From Tianweitania populi (lineage in GTDB: Bacteria > Pseudomonadota > Alphaproteobacteria > Rhizobiales > Rhizobiaceae): DNA of 64,000 nt. How positions within the stretch are numbered: the stretch's first letter is position 1; each line of letters opens with the position of its first letter. The DNA lies in the NCBI RefSeq assembly GCF_014652875.1, contig NZ_BMZQ01000002.1, positions 1,101,501-1,165,500 on the forward strand, in the 5' to 3' direction. The notes beneath the pieces are model-generated. The model was not told where the DNA came from. It saw nothing but the letters and a program-made list of their open reading frames with translations, and ran no database searches. Both the position numbers and the translations under genes were made by a program. This document shows positions 1-7,078 of the stretch, piece by piece.

Positions 1-88
1 CCAGCGTGACGTAGGTACTCGTGCCCGTGTTGTACAAACGGCGATTGGCGTACTTCTTGATCGTCACCGTTTCGCCTTTTGCGGGCAT
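1..88 (-). CDS. phaR: Polyhydroxyalkanoate synthesis repressor PhaR, N-terminal part (runs off the left edge)
   Basis: Only the first 29 codons are in the window, read on the minus strand from an ATG at 88. They encode a short basic start followed by the motif IKKYANRRLYNTGTSTYV, which is the hallmark of the PhaR/PhbF DNA-binding domain. A Shine-Dalgarno GGGAGG lies about 6 nt upstream of the ATG. PhaR-family proteins repress PHA synthesis and phasin genes and are released by binding the polymer. The gene is divergent from phaB at 343, and the shared 254-bp spacer carries two TGC-N3-GCA sites that could be its operator. Identity is secure for such a short piece because the motif is very conserved. 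The rest of the protein cannot be judged. Confidence 0.88.
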   Translation of the reverse strand, partial: MPAKGETVTIKKYANRRLYNTGTSTYVTL

Positions 89-186
89 ATATTCGCCTCC
101 CAATGGCCCACGACACTGCGGGGCTGGCAACTGTTTGCTGGCTCTGAGAGGAGACTATGCGCAAATCGAGGGCAATTGAAAGAGAA

Positions 187-221
187 TTGTGCAGCGCATG
201 GTTCCAAGTTTGTGCAGTGCA
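187..221. promoter_or_regulatory. Tandem TGC-N3-GCA sites between phaR and phaB, candidate PhaR operator
   Basis: The 12-mers TTGTGCAGCGCA (187-198) and TTGTGCAGTGCA (210-221) are direct repeats with start points 23 bp apart, about two helical turns. Each contains the palindrome TGC-N3-GCA. TGC-rich palindromes of this kind are reported for PhaR in Paracoccus and Rhodobacter. They lie between the divergent phaR and phaB starts, so autoregulation plus control of phaB is a reasonable inference. No footprint evidence exists here. Confidence 0.55.
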
Positions 222-342
222 ACGTCCAAGTACGCGCGCAGAAACGACGCGGCTTTTCATCGCCATTTAAGTAACCCCACGAGACGACTGGACCTTTGTC
301 TCTTCTTGGACCAATAATCGGAAGTCATCGGGAGGAGATAAC

Positions 343-1065
343 ATGGCCAGAACGGCTTTGGTGACGGGAGGAACGCGCGGCATCGGGGCCGCAATATCAG
401 TCGCGCTGCGCGAGGCTGGCTATTCAGTTGCCGCAAATTATTGCGGAAACGATGAGGCCGCGTCGCGCTTCGAAGCGGAAACCGGCATTCCGGTCTTCAA
501 ATGGTCAGTCGCGAGTTACGAAGCCTGTGTTGCCGGGCTGGCGAAGGTCGAGGCGCAACTCGGCCCTGTCGAGATTCTCGTCAACAATGCGGGTATCACG
601 CGCGACGGCATGTTCCATCGCATCACGCCCGAGCAATGGCGCGAAGTGATCGATACCAATCTCAGCGGCGTCTTCAACATGACGCATCCGGTATGGCCGG
701 GCATGCGCGAACGCGGCTTCGGGCGGGTCATCATCATCTCCTCCATCAACGGCCAGAAGGGGCAGATGGGGCAGGTGAACTATGCCGCCGCCAAAGCCGG
801 CGATCTCGGCTTTACACGCGCTTTGTCGCTTGAGGGCGCGCGGGCAGGCATTACGGTCAACGCCATTACCCCCGGCTATATCGCCACCGACATGGTGATG
901 GCGGTGCCGGAAAAGGTGCGCGAGGGGATCATTGCGCAAATCCCGGTCGGTCGGTTGGGCGAAGCGTCGGAGATCGCGCGCTGCGTGCTGTTCCTGGCTT
1001 CCGACGATGCCGGCTTCATCACCGGCGCGACGCTGGCGGCCAATGGCGGGCAGTATATGAGCTAG
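343..1065 (+). CDS. phaB: Acetoacetyl-CoA reductase PhaB
   Basis: This 240-residue short-chain dehydrogenase should reduce acetoacetyl-CoA to (R)-3-hydroxybutyryl-CoA with NADPH, the second step of polyhydroxybutyrate synthesis in the cytoplasm. The nucleotide-binding motif TGGTRGIG is at residues 8-15, NNAG at 81-84, the catalytic Ser near 134 and the YxxxK pair at Tyr147/Lys151. SSINGQKGQMGQVNY is typical of PhaB rather than FabG. The start is fixed by GGAGGAG at 331-337. The gene is divergent from phaR, which supports the PHA role. The thiolase gene phaA, which often precedes phaB in this order, is not between phaR and phaB or downstream within this window. A FabG-like role is a less likely alternative. 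Confidence 0.93.
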   Translation: MARTALVTGGTRGIGAAISVALREAGYSVAANYCGNDEAASRFEAETGIPVFKWSVASYEACVAGLAKVEAQLGPVEILVNNAGITRDGMFHRITPEQWREVIDTNLSGVFNMTHPVWPGMRERGFGRVIIISSINGQKGQMGQVNYAAAKAGDLGFTRALSLEGARAGITVNAITPGYIATDMVMAVPEKVREGIIAQIPVGRLGEASEIARCVLFLASDDAGFITGATLAANGGQYMS

Positions 1066-1194
1066 GGCAATCATCGCGCATCTGTTCTGAAAAGGGACGA
1101 ATGATTAACGATGCAGCTTGGCCTTCGGTGCGAAGCGTGTGGACTGGCTGTGCATAACGGTGTGGATGACGCTGTCAGCCACCAGATCTAGCCG

Positions 1195-1266
1195 TGAACA
1201 AAGCACGAAAGGTGCTGAAGCAGCGATTCGTGGCCGGTTCGTTCCCGATCCGCTCTGAAGTTTAAC
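1195..1266 (+). repeat. 72-bp imperfect direct repeat, copy 1, with two LexA-like boxes
   Basis: Aligned without gaps to copy 2 at 1479-1550, 44 of 72 positions match by hand count. The conserved blocks are TGAACAAAG at the left end, AGCGATTCGT (containing a GANTC site) in the middle, TTCGTTC and TTAAC at the right end. Inside are GAAC-N7-GAAA (1196-1210) and GTTC-N7-GCTC (1241-1255), each one mismatch from the alphaproteobacterial LexA box GTTC-N7-GTTC or its reverse complement. Confidence 0.55.
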
Positions 1267-1478
1267 AAGAGCGATGATTGGTCGGAGCGGTGCGGCTAAT
1301 CTTTGTTTCAGGGAGTTTAGCAAAGTCTTGCAGCGCGCAGCTTGCCTGGTGTGCCGGGCATAGTTGATCGGCGGTTTGGGTCACTCGGTTAACGATTACC
1401 GGCTGTTCTGACGCAATCGGTGCGGTCGCTCGATCAGCATGTTGATCATGGCAAGGCCAACGCCGCTATTTCTGGCGG

Positions 1479-1550
1479 TGAACAAAGATCGAACCAGGCT
1501 CTGTGAGCGATTCGTCTGCGATTCGTTCGGGCGGTGTTCCCCTAGTTAAC
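1479..1550 (+). repeat. 72-bp imperfect direct repeat, copy 2, with two perfect LexA-like boxes
   Basis: This is the second copy of the unit at 1195-1266, offset by 284 bp. It carries GAAC-N7-GAAC (1480-1494) and GTTC-N7-GTTC (1525-1539). Both are exact matches, on opposite strands, to the GTTC-N7-GTTC LexA box of Alphaproteobacteria. Copy 2 ends 134 bp before the preferred helicase ATG at 1685, so it could act on that gene or on an unannotated transcript within the gap. Confidence 0.55.
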
Positions 1551-1684
1551 GCGGGCCACGTCAGCTGAATCTGTTTCGGCCCTGTGATCCCCGCACAAGA
1601 CCCTCTATATCAGGGCACTCGGCGTGTGTGACTTACTCTTGCCGCCCTGCACTTGCCGCCCTTGCCGGAGACGACTTTTTCCGC

Positions 1685-4600
1685 ATGACAGCATCTTCCT
1701 TCCGGCCCCCGGCGCCGCTTGTTTTATCCGGGCGCGATGTGACCGCCGTTCTCGGACCCACCAATACCGGCAAGACCCATCTGGCGATCGAGCGCATGGT
1801 TGCCCATTCGAGCGGCGTGATCGGCCTGCCGCTGCGGCTTCTGGCGCGCGAGGTTTATGCTCGCGTCTGCGAGAAGGTGGGCGCCGATAAGGTTTCGCTG
1901 ATTACCGGCGAGGAAAAGATCAAGCCGCCGAACGCGCGCTATTCCGTTTGCACCGTGGAAGCGATGCCGCGCCAAACGGACGCGGCCTTCGTGGCGATCG
2001 ACGAAGTGCAACTGGCGGGCGATCTCGAGCGCGGCCACATCTTTACAGACCGCATCCTGCATCTTCGCGGTCGCGAAGAAACGCTGCTGCTCGGCGCCGG
2101 TACGATGCGCGGCATTCTGGAGCGATTGCTGCGCGGCATCTCCGTCGTGTCGCGGCCGCGCATGTCGCATCTCGCTTATGCCGGCTCCAAGAAGATCACG
2201 CGCCTGCCGCGCCGCTCGGCGATCGTGGCATTTTCCGCCGATGATGTTTACGCCATTGCCGAGTTGATCCGGCGCCAGCGCGGCGGCGCGGCCGTGGTCT
2301 TGGGGGCGCTGAGCCCGCGCACCCGCAATGCGCAAGTCGAGCTTTATCAGTCAGGTGACGTCGATTACTTGATCGCCACCGATGCGATCGGCATGGGGCT
2401 CAATCTCGATGTCGACCATGTCGCCTTTGCCCAGGACCAGAAGTTCGACGGCTTTCAGTATCGCAACCTGACGCCCGGCGAGATCGGCCAGATTGCCGGC
2501 CGTGCGGGGCGGCATCTGCGCGACGGCACGTTCGGCGTGACCGGCCAATGCGATAATTTCACCGACGAAATGGTGGAACGTGTCGAATCGCATGCTTTCG
2601 ACCCCGTGAAGGTTTTGCAATGGCGCAATGCCGAACTCGACTTTGCATCGCTGGAAGGTTTGCAGCATTCGATCGACTGCATCGCGCCGGTTGAAGGTCT
2701 GACGCGGGCGCTGCCGGCGGTTGATGCGCAGGCGCTGGCGCTGCTGGCGCGCGACGGCGATATTCGCCGGCTTGCCGACCGGCCGGACCGCGTCGCCCTC
2801 CTTTGGGAAACCTGTGCCCTGCCGGATTACCGCCGCATTGCGCCGGCGCAGCATTCCGACCTGATCGCGTCCATGTATAGTGACATCGTTCAGCGCGGCC
2901 ATGTCGACGAAGCCTATATGGCCGAACAGGTGCGGCGCGCCGACTCGACGGCCGGCGAAATCGACACGCTGTCGCATCGCATCGCGCAGATCCGAACCTG
3001 GACCTTTGTGTCAAATCGACCCGGTTGGCTGGCAGATCCGCTGCATTGGCAAGAAAAAACGCGCGAAATCGAAGATCGATTGTCCGACGCGCTGCACGAA
3101 CGATTGACGAAACGCTTCGTAGACCGCAGGACATCCGTCCTCATGAAGCGTCTGAGAGAAAACACGATGCCTGAAGCGGAAGTCCAGTCCAACGGGAGCG
3201 TATTAGTCGAGGGTCACACCGTCGGCGACCTCCAGGGATTCAGGTTTACCGCCGATACGAGTGTGCAGGGCGAAGATGCGAAGGCCGTGAAGGCTGCCGC
3301 ATCGAAGGCGCTGGCGCAGGAGTTCGAAAGCCGGGCCGAGAAGTTCGCTGCCGCCGGCAATGGCGATTTCGCGCTGGCCTCGGACGGCACGTTGCGCTGG
3401 ATCGGCGCGCCGGTGGCGACCGTGGTTGCGACCGACGATGCGTTGAAGCCGCGCCTGATCCTGCTGGCCGACGAACAGCTGACCGGCCCATCGCGCGACA
3501 AGGTTGCGGCGCGGGCCGAGCGCTTCGTGGCGTTCCAGGTCGAATCGCTGTTGAAGCCGCTAGTGGACCTGCGTGACGCCGAGCAGCTGACCGGGCTGGC
3601 GCGCGGCATCGCGTTCCGGCTGGTGGAGAATTTCGGCGTCATCAATCGCCGCGACATCGCCGACGACGTGAAGGGGCTCGATCAGGAATCGCGTGCAGCA
3701 CTCCGTCGCCTCGGCGTGCGCTTCGGCGCCTACCACATCTTCGTGCCGGCCCTTTTGAAGCCCGCGCCGGCCGGTCTGCTGACGCTGCTTTGGGCACTTA
3801 AGAATGACGGCAAGGATAAGCCTGGTTTCGGCGATCTCGTTGCCATGCTGGCGGCCGGCCGCACTTCCGTTGTTGTCGATCCGACCTTCGATCCGGCCTT
3901 TTATCCGCTGGCCGGTTATCGCCAACTCGGCCGCCGTGCTGTGCGCATCGACATTCTGGAGCGGCTTGCCGATCTGATCCGCCCGGCCCTCGCCTGGCGC
4001 GCAGGAACGGGCACGCGCCCGGCCGGTGCCTTCGATGGCCAGGCCTTCATGACCACGCCGCAAATGATGTCGATCCTCGGCGCCAATGCCGAAGACATTG
4101 AAGAGATCCTGAAGGGTCTCGGTTATCGCGGCGAAGCCCGTCCGGCAAAGGACGTGCGCGACCGTATTGCCGCGGCCGATGCGCGTGCGGCGGAAGCGGC
4201 CGAAAAGGCTGCGGCCGACAAGGCAGCTGCGGCGGAAAAGCTCGCCTCCGAACAGGCGGCGATCAGTGCAGCGGCTTCGTCCAGCCCGGTTGCCCAGGAA
4301 AACAATGTCGAGGTTCTCGACGAGATCCTGGCGGCCAACCGCGAAGCTGCTGAAGCTTCCGCCGATCCGGTTGCGGCCGGCGCCAGCGTGCTGGGTGCCG
4401 ATGCCGAGCAGGGTCTGGCTGACGAGCCTGTTGTTTCCGAGGATGTCGGCGAGGCGGATATTGGCGCCGAGGCGGCTGAAGAGGCTTCGGCTGAAGAAAC
4501 CGCGGCCGAGATCCCATCCGAAGTTTCGGATACCGAGCAGCCGGTTACGACCGAGATCCCTGCTGAGCCGCTGGCCGAAGTGGTGGATGCCGGCGGGTCC

Positions 4601-5188
4601 GTCCTGGGTGCGCCCGAAGACGAGGCTTCAGCCAAGGCTGAGCCGGTCGCTGAAACGGCTGCACCTGCTTCTGCGGAAGAGGCGGAAGAAGAAAAGCCGG
4701 TCATGCTGTGGCGCCCGGCGCGCCATGATCGCGGCCCGCGCCAGAACCAGCGCAACAACAATGGGCGCCGCGATCATCGCGGTGGCGGCAACCGTCGCGA
4801 CGGCGCCCCCGCTGCGGCTGCGCAAGGTGCCCCGGTTGAGGGTCAGGCTGCTGCCGAAGGCCAGCCGCGTCCAGATCGCAGCCCGCGCCAAGATCGCAAC
4901 AGGAATGCGGGTGCACCCGGCAATCGCAACGCACGTCCCGGTGAGAACCGGCGCGACAATCGTCCCGGTGGCGGTGACAACAAGGGCGGCGGCAAGCGCT
5001 TCGATCGTCGCGACAAGGATCATCGCGGGGATCAAGCGCGCGGCGAGAACGCCGGCGGACGTCCGCCGCGCGATGATCGCGGTGCCAAGTTCTCCTCGGC
5101 ACCCAAGCGTGACGAGCGGCCGGCACGGATCGATCCGGATTCACCCTTCGCCAAGCTCGCGGCGCTCCGCGACCAGCTGAAGAAGTAA
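1685..5188 (+). CDS. Suv3/MgpS-like DExH helicase with long charged C-terminal tail
   Basis: The protein has about 1167 residues. The N-terminal 330 or so form a superfamily 2 helicase core of the Suv3 type: Walker A GPTNTGKT at 24-31, motif II DEVQ at 106-109, motif V ATDAIGMGLNL near 231-241 and motif VI QIAGRAGR at 269-276. Suv3-type enzymes unwind RNA or RNA/DNA with ATP, so an RNA-processing role is inferred. From about residue 820 the chain is low complexity: first Ala/Lys/Glu coiled-coil-like, then strongly acidic (about 870-1000), then Arg/Gly/Asn-rich (about 1010-1150), probably disordered and RNA-binding. I chose ATG 1685, though an in-frame GTG at 1628 would add 19 residues; neither has an ideal ribosome binding site. 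The next gene begins directly after the stop codon, so the two are co-transcribed. Confidence 0.85.
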   Translation: MTASSFRPPAPLVLSGRDVTAVLGPTNTGKTHLAIERMVAHSSGVIGLPLRLLAREVYARVCEKVGADKVSLITGEEKIKPPNARYSVCTVEAMPRQTDAAFVAIDEVQLAGDLERGHIFTDRILHLRGREETLLLGAGTMRGILERLLRGISVVSRPRMSHLAYAGSKKITRLPRRSAIVAFSADDVYAIAELIRRQRGGAAVVLGALSPRTRNAQVELYQSGDVDYLIATDAIGMGLNLDVDHVAFAQDQKFDGFQYRNLTPGEIGQIAGRAGRHLRDGTFGVTGQCDNFTDEMVERVESHAFDPVKVLQWRNAELDFASLEGLQHSIDCIAPVEGLTRALPAVDAQALALLARDGDIRRLADRPDRVALLWETCALPDYRRIAPAQHSDLIASMYSDIVQRGHVDEAYMAEQVRRADSTAGEIDTLSHRIAQIRTWTFVSNRPGWLADPLHWQEKTREIEDRLSDALHERLTKRFVDRRTSVLMKRLRENTMPEAEVQSNGSVLVEGHTVGDLQGFRFTADTSVQGEDAKAVKAAASKALAQEFESRAEKFAAAGNGDFALASDGTLRWIGAPVATVVATDDALKPRLILLADEQLTGPSRDKVAARAERFVAFQVESLLKPLVDLRDAEQLTGLARGIAFRLVENFGVINRRDIADDVKGLDQESRAALRRLGVRFGAYHIFVPALLKPAPAGLLTLLWALKNDGKDKPGFGDLVAMLAAGRTSVVVDPTFDPAFYPLAGYRQLGRRAVRIDILERLADLIRPALAWRAGTGTRPAGAFDGQAFMTTPQMMSILGANAEDIEEILKGLGYRGEARPAKDVRDRIAAADARAAEAAEKAAADKAAAAEKLASEQAAISAAASSSPVAQENNVEVLDEILAANREAAEASADPVAAGASVLGADAEQGLADEPVVSEDVGEADIGAEAAEEASAEETAAEIPSEVSDTEQPVTTEIPAEPLAEVVDAGGSVLGAPEDEASAKAEPVAETAAPASAEEAEEEKPVMLWRPARHDRGPRQNQRNNNGRRDHRGGGNRRDGAPAAAAQGAPVEGQAAAEGQPRPDRSPRQDRNRNAGAPGNRNARPGENRRDNRPGGGDNKGGGKRFDRRDKDHRGDQARGENAGGRPPRDDRGAKFSSAPKRDERPARIDPDSPFAKLAALRDQLKK

Positions 5189-5536
5189 ATGGACGGGGCC
5201 AGGCAGCGCCTCGACAAATGGCTGTTTTTCGCGCGTCTGCAAAAGTCGCGTACGCTCGCCGCGAAGCTTGTTGCGGCGGGCAAGATCCGCGTCAATCGCG
5301 ACAAGGTCGACAATCCCGCGCGAAGCCTGAAGGTCGGCGATGTTTTGACCATCACCTTCCAGAACCAGGTGCTGGTTGTGCGCGTGGAACAGCCAGGCAC
5401 ACGGCGGGGGCCGCCTGCGGAAGCACGCACGCTTTACGCAAACCTTTCCGCGCCAACGGATCCGGCAACCGTTCTGGCTGCCGTTGATCTCGAGGACGAG
5501 GACGGCGAGGACGATCTGGATGAAGATGGGGATTGA
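5189..5536 (+). CDS. S4-domain RNA-binding protein (Hsp15-like)
   Basis: The ATG follows the helicase TAA with no gap, implying translational coupling. Residues 8-55 are an S4 domain ([20 protein letters not shown], then IRVNRDKV) as in Hsp15/HslR, which binds free 50S subunits carrying stalled nascent chains. The C-terminal 20 residues are almost entirely Asp and Glu, a common tail in rhizobial homologues. With 115 residues the length is normal for the family. Pairing with an RNA helicase fits a ribosome or RNA quality-control role, but the exact substrate is inference. Confidence 0.88.
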   Translation: MDGARQRLDKWLFFARLQKSRTLAAKLVAAGKIRVNRDKVDNPARSLKVGDVLTITFQNQVLVVRVEQPGTRRGPPAEARTLYANLSAPTDPATVLAAVDLEDEDGEDDLDEDGD

Positions 5537-5712
5537 GCGAGTTTTCACCTTGTCGGCGATCTGAGGAAAATCCTTCCGCCGGGGCAGGGAAGCGCGGCAT
5601 TTGCTCCCCTTGTCAGTCCCGGCCAAAGGGACTACCTCCGCCCCTAGCCATACTAGCCAATTCTTGTTCGATCGCGCTTTTGCATCGAGCCTCCTTCGGG
5701 GAGCCGTTTATC

Positions 5713-6051
5713 ATGACCTATGTCGTCACCGACAACTGCATCCGCTGCAAATACACGGATTGCGTTGAGGTGTGTCCGGTCGACTGCTTCTATGAAGGCG
5801 AGAACATGCTCGTCATCCACCCGGATGAGTGCATCGACTGCGGCGTTTGCGAGCCGGAATGTCCGGCCGACGCGATCAAGCCGGACACGGAATCGGGTCT
5901 CGACAAGTGGCTGTCGCTGAATGCGGAATATGCCGTAAAGTGGCCAAACTTGACCATGAAAAAGGACGAGCTGCCCGAGGCCAAAGAGCATGACGGCGAG
6001 CCGGGCAAGCTGGAAAAGTACTTTTCGGCTGAACCTGGCACCGGCGACTAA
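5713..6051 (+). CDS. fdxA: Seven-iron ferredoxin FdxA
   Basis: The protein is a 112-residue 7Fe (3Fe-4S plus 4Fe-4S) ferredoxin. The N-terminal half holds [17 protein letters not shown] and [12 protein letters not shown], giving the cysteine spacing of the [3Fe-4S]/[4Fe-4S] family of Azotobacter FdI type. The C-terminal part ([16 protein letters not shown]) is the usual extension of alphaproteobacterial FdxA. It is a cytoplasmic electron carrier whose partner is unknown. The open frame extends upstream to 5533, but homologues begin at MTYVV and GGGGAG at 5697-5702 supports ATG 5713. It lies between the S4 protein and carD on the same strand, a conserved order in this group. Confidence 0.95.
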   Translation: MTYVVTDNCIRCKYTDCVEVCPVDCFYEGENMLVIHPDECIDCGVCEPECPADAIKPDTESGLDKWLSLNAEYAVKWPNLTMKKDELPEAKEHDGEPGKLEKYFSAEPGTGD

Positions 6052-6399
6052 GCGTCAGCCGCACCCCCTCGCGACCTGCCTGATGAGCATCTCTCAGGCA
6101 GCAAAGTGCGCATGCATGCGCAAGCAGCAAAATCTTGATTCGTCCCGCTTTTTGTGATACTGATCCACAAATGCCGGTGACACACCATCCCTTTATGGCG
6201 CTTATGCCACAATCCCAGAGGTATTGATCGTTTCGACCAAGACGCGCTTGGCCGGATGCTTCGCGCATTTGGCCGGGTTGATTTGGTTTCGGATGCGATC
6301 GATCGGTGTGTTCGTGTGCAAGCGGTTACGAGTTTTGACCGAACCGGTCAAGCGGTTGGTCGACTGAAACGTCGACCCCGAACACAGGAGTGAGTGCGT
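6052..6399. other. 348-bp intergenic region between fdxA and carD, no gene
   Basis: No open frame here is supported. Just after fdxA is a perfect 8-bp hairpin, CTGCCTGA/TCAGGCAG (6076-6101), without a T-run, and then a perfect 16-bp palindrome TGCGCATGCATGCGCA (6107-6122). The hairpin may trim or stabilise the fdxA transcript. Closer to carD are two overlapping inverted repeats, listed separately. A sigma-70 promoter for carD probably lies between, but I cannot pick one with confidence. Confidence 0.55.
6337..6377 (+). promoter_or_regulatory. Two mutually exclusive inverted repeats in the carD leader
   Basis: Hairpin A pairs GACC-g-AACCG (6337-6346) with CGGTT-GGTC (6353-6361), with one bulged G. 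Hairpin B pairs GGTCGAC (6358-6364) with GTCGACC (6371-6377) around the loop TGAAAC and is perfect. They share GGTC at 6358-6361, so only one can form at a time. The Shine-Dalgarno CAGGAG is at 6385-6390. Hairpin B is also a 20-bp DNA palindrome, so a dimeric operator is the alternative reading. Confidence 0.4.
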
Positions 6400-7008
6400 A
6401 TGGCTATCCAGCAGAAGAAGTCGGCTGCGCGGAACGGTTTCAAAACCGGGGAATACATCGTTTATCCCTCGCATGGTGTGGGCCTCATCGCCGCCATCGA
6501 GGAGCAGGAAGTCGCAGGACACAAGCTGGAACTGTTCGTGATCGACTTCCAGAAAGACAAGATGCGCTTGAAGGTGCCGGTTGCCAAGGCAACCTCGATC
6601 GGCATGCGCAAGCTGTCCGAAACCGATTATGTCGACCGCGCGCTCAAGGTCGTGCAGGGCCGGGCCCGCGTCAAACGCACCATGTGGTCGCGCCGCGCGC
6701 AGGAATATGATGCGAAGATCAACTCGGGCGACCTGATTTCCATCGCAGAAGTCGTGCGCGACCTCTACCGCGCCGAAAACCAGCCGGAACAGTCATATTC
6801 CGAGCGCCAGCTTTATGAAGCAGCGCTGGATCGCATGGCGCGCGAAATCGCCGCTGTGAACAAGATGTCGGATACCGAAGCCGTTCGCCTGATCGAGGTC
6901 AACCTGAACAAGGGACCGAAGCGCGGCGCCAAGACCGATGAAGTCGCCGAAGGCGATGATGCGGACGCGGTGGATGCTGACGAGGCAGAACAGGAAGAAG
7001 CCGCATAA
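6400..7008 (+). CDS. carD: CarD family transcription regulator
   Basis: CarD binds the beta subunit of RNA polymerase and stabilises open complexes, in particular at rRNA promoters. The 202-residue protein begins after a short basic start with the CarD/TRCF RNA-polymerase-interacting domain (GEYIVYPSHGVGLI near residues 16-30, then LELFVIDFQKDKMRLKVPV). A helical DNA-binding domain follows (RRAQEYDAKINSGDL, LYEAALDRMAREIAAV). The C-terminal 25 residues are acidic. ATG 6400 sits 9 nt after CAGGAG; a GTG at 6394 is too close to it. An intrinsic terminator follows the gene. Confidence 0.95.
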   Translation: MAIQQKKSAARNGFKTGEYIVYPSHGVGLIAAIEEQEVAGHKLELFVIDFQKDKMRLKVPVAKATSIGMRKLSETDYVDRALKVVQGRARVKRTMWSRRAQEYDAKINSGDLISIAEVVRDLYRAENQPEQSYSERQLYEAALDRMAREIAAVNKMSDTEAVRLIEVNLNKGPKRGAKTDEVAEGDDADAVDADEAEQEEAA

Positions 7009-7029
7009 TCAGCGGGTTTCCTGAAAACG

Positions 7030-7058
7030 AAAAAAGCCGGCTTCGAGCCGGCTTTTTT
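7030..7058. terminator. Bidirectional intrinsic terminator between carD and the OYE-family gene
   Basis: AGCCGGCT (7035-7042), a TCG loop and AGCCGGCT (7046-7053) form a GC-rich stem flanked by six A on the left and six T on the right. It therefore works in both directions for these two convergent genes. Confidence 0.92.
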
Positions 7059-7078
7059 GTTGTCGTGCGTTCAGCGCG

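Larger units (their letters stand above)
1066..1684. other. 619-bp noncoding region between phaB and the helicase gene
   Basis: I see no credible gene here: the only sizeable open frame (1105-1323, minus strand) has no family signature and no ribosome binding site. The stretch contains two related 72-bp direct repeats (1195-1266 and 1479-1550), four GANTC sites (1225, 1509, 1520, 1567), two copies of TTAACGAT (1105-1112, 1389-1396) and one perfect DnaA-box match on the minus strand (1149-1157). The helicase may also start at a GTG at 1628, in which case the gap is shorter. It is unusually long and patterned for this densely packed region and may hold a small RNA or a complex promoter. Confidence 0.6.

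Noticed and set aside
1149-1157. Perfect DnaA box TTATGCACA (minus strand) with several GANTC sites, suggesting a replication origin
   Set aside because: Only a single exact box, no AT-rich unwinding element and no origin-linked genes (hemE, dnaA, repABC) in the window.
1105-1323. 72-codon open frame in the phaB-helicase gap, minus strand
   Set aside because: No ribosome binding site or recognisable motif, and it overlaps the patterned repeat region.
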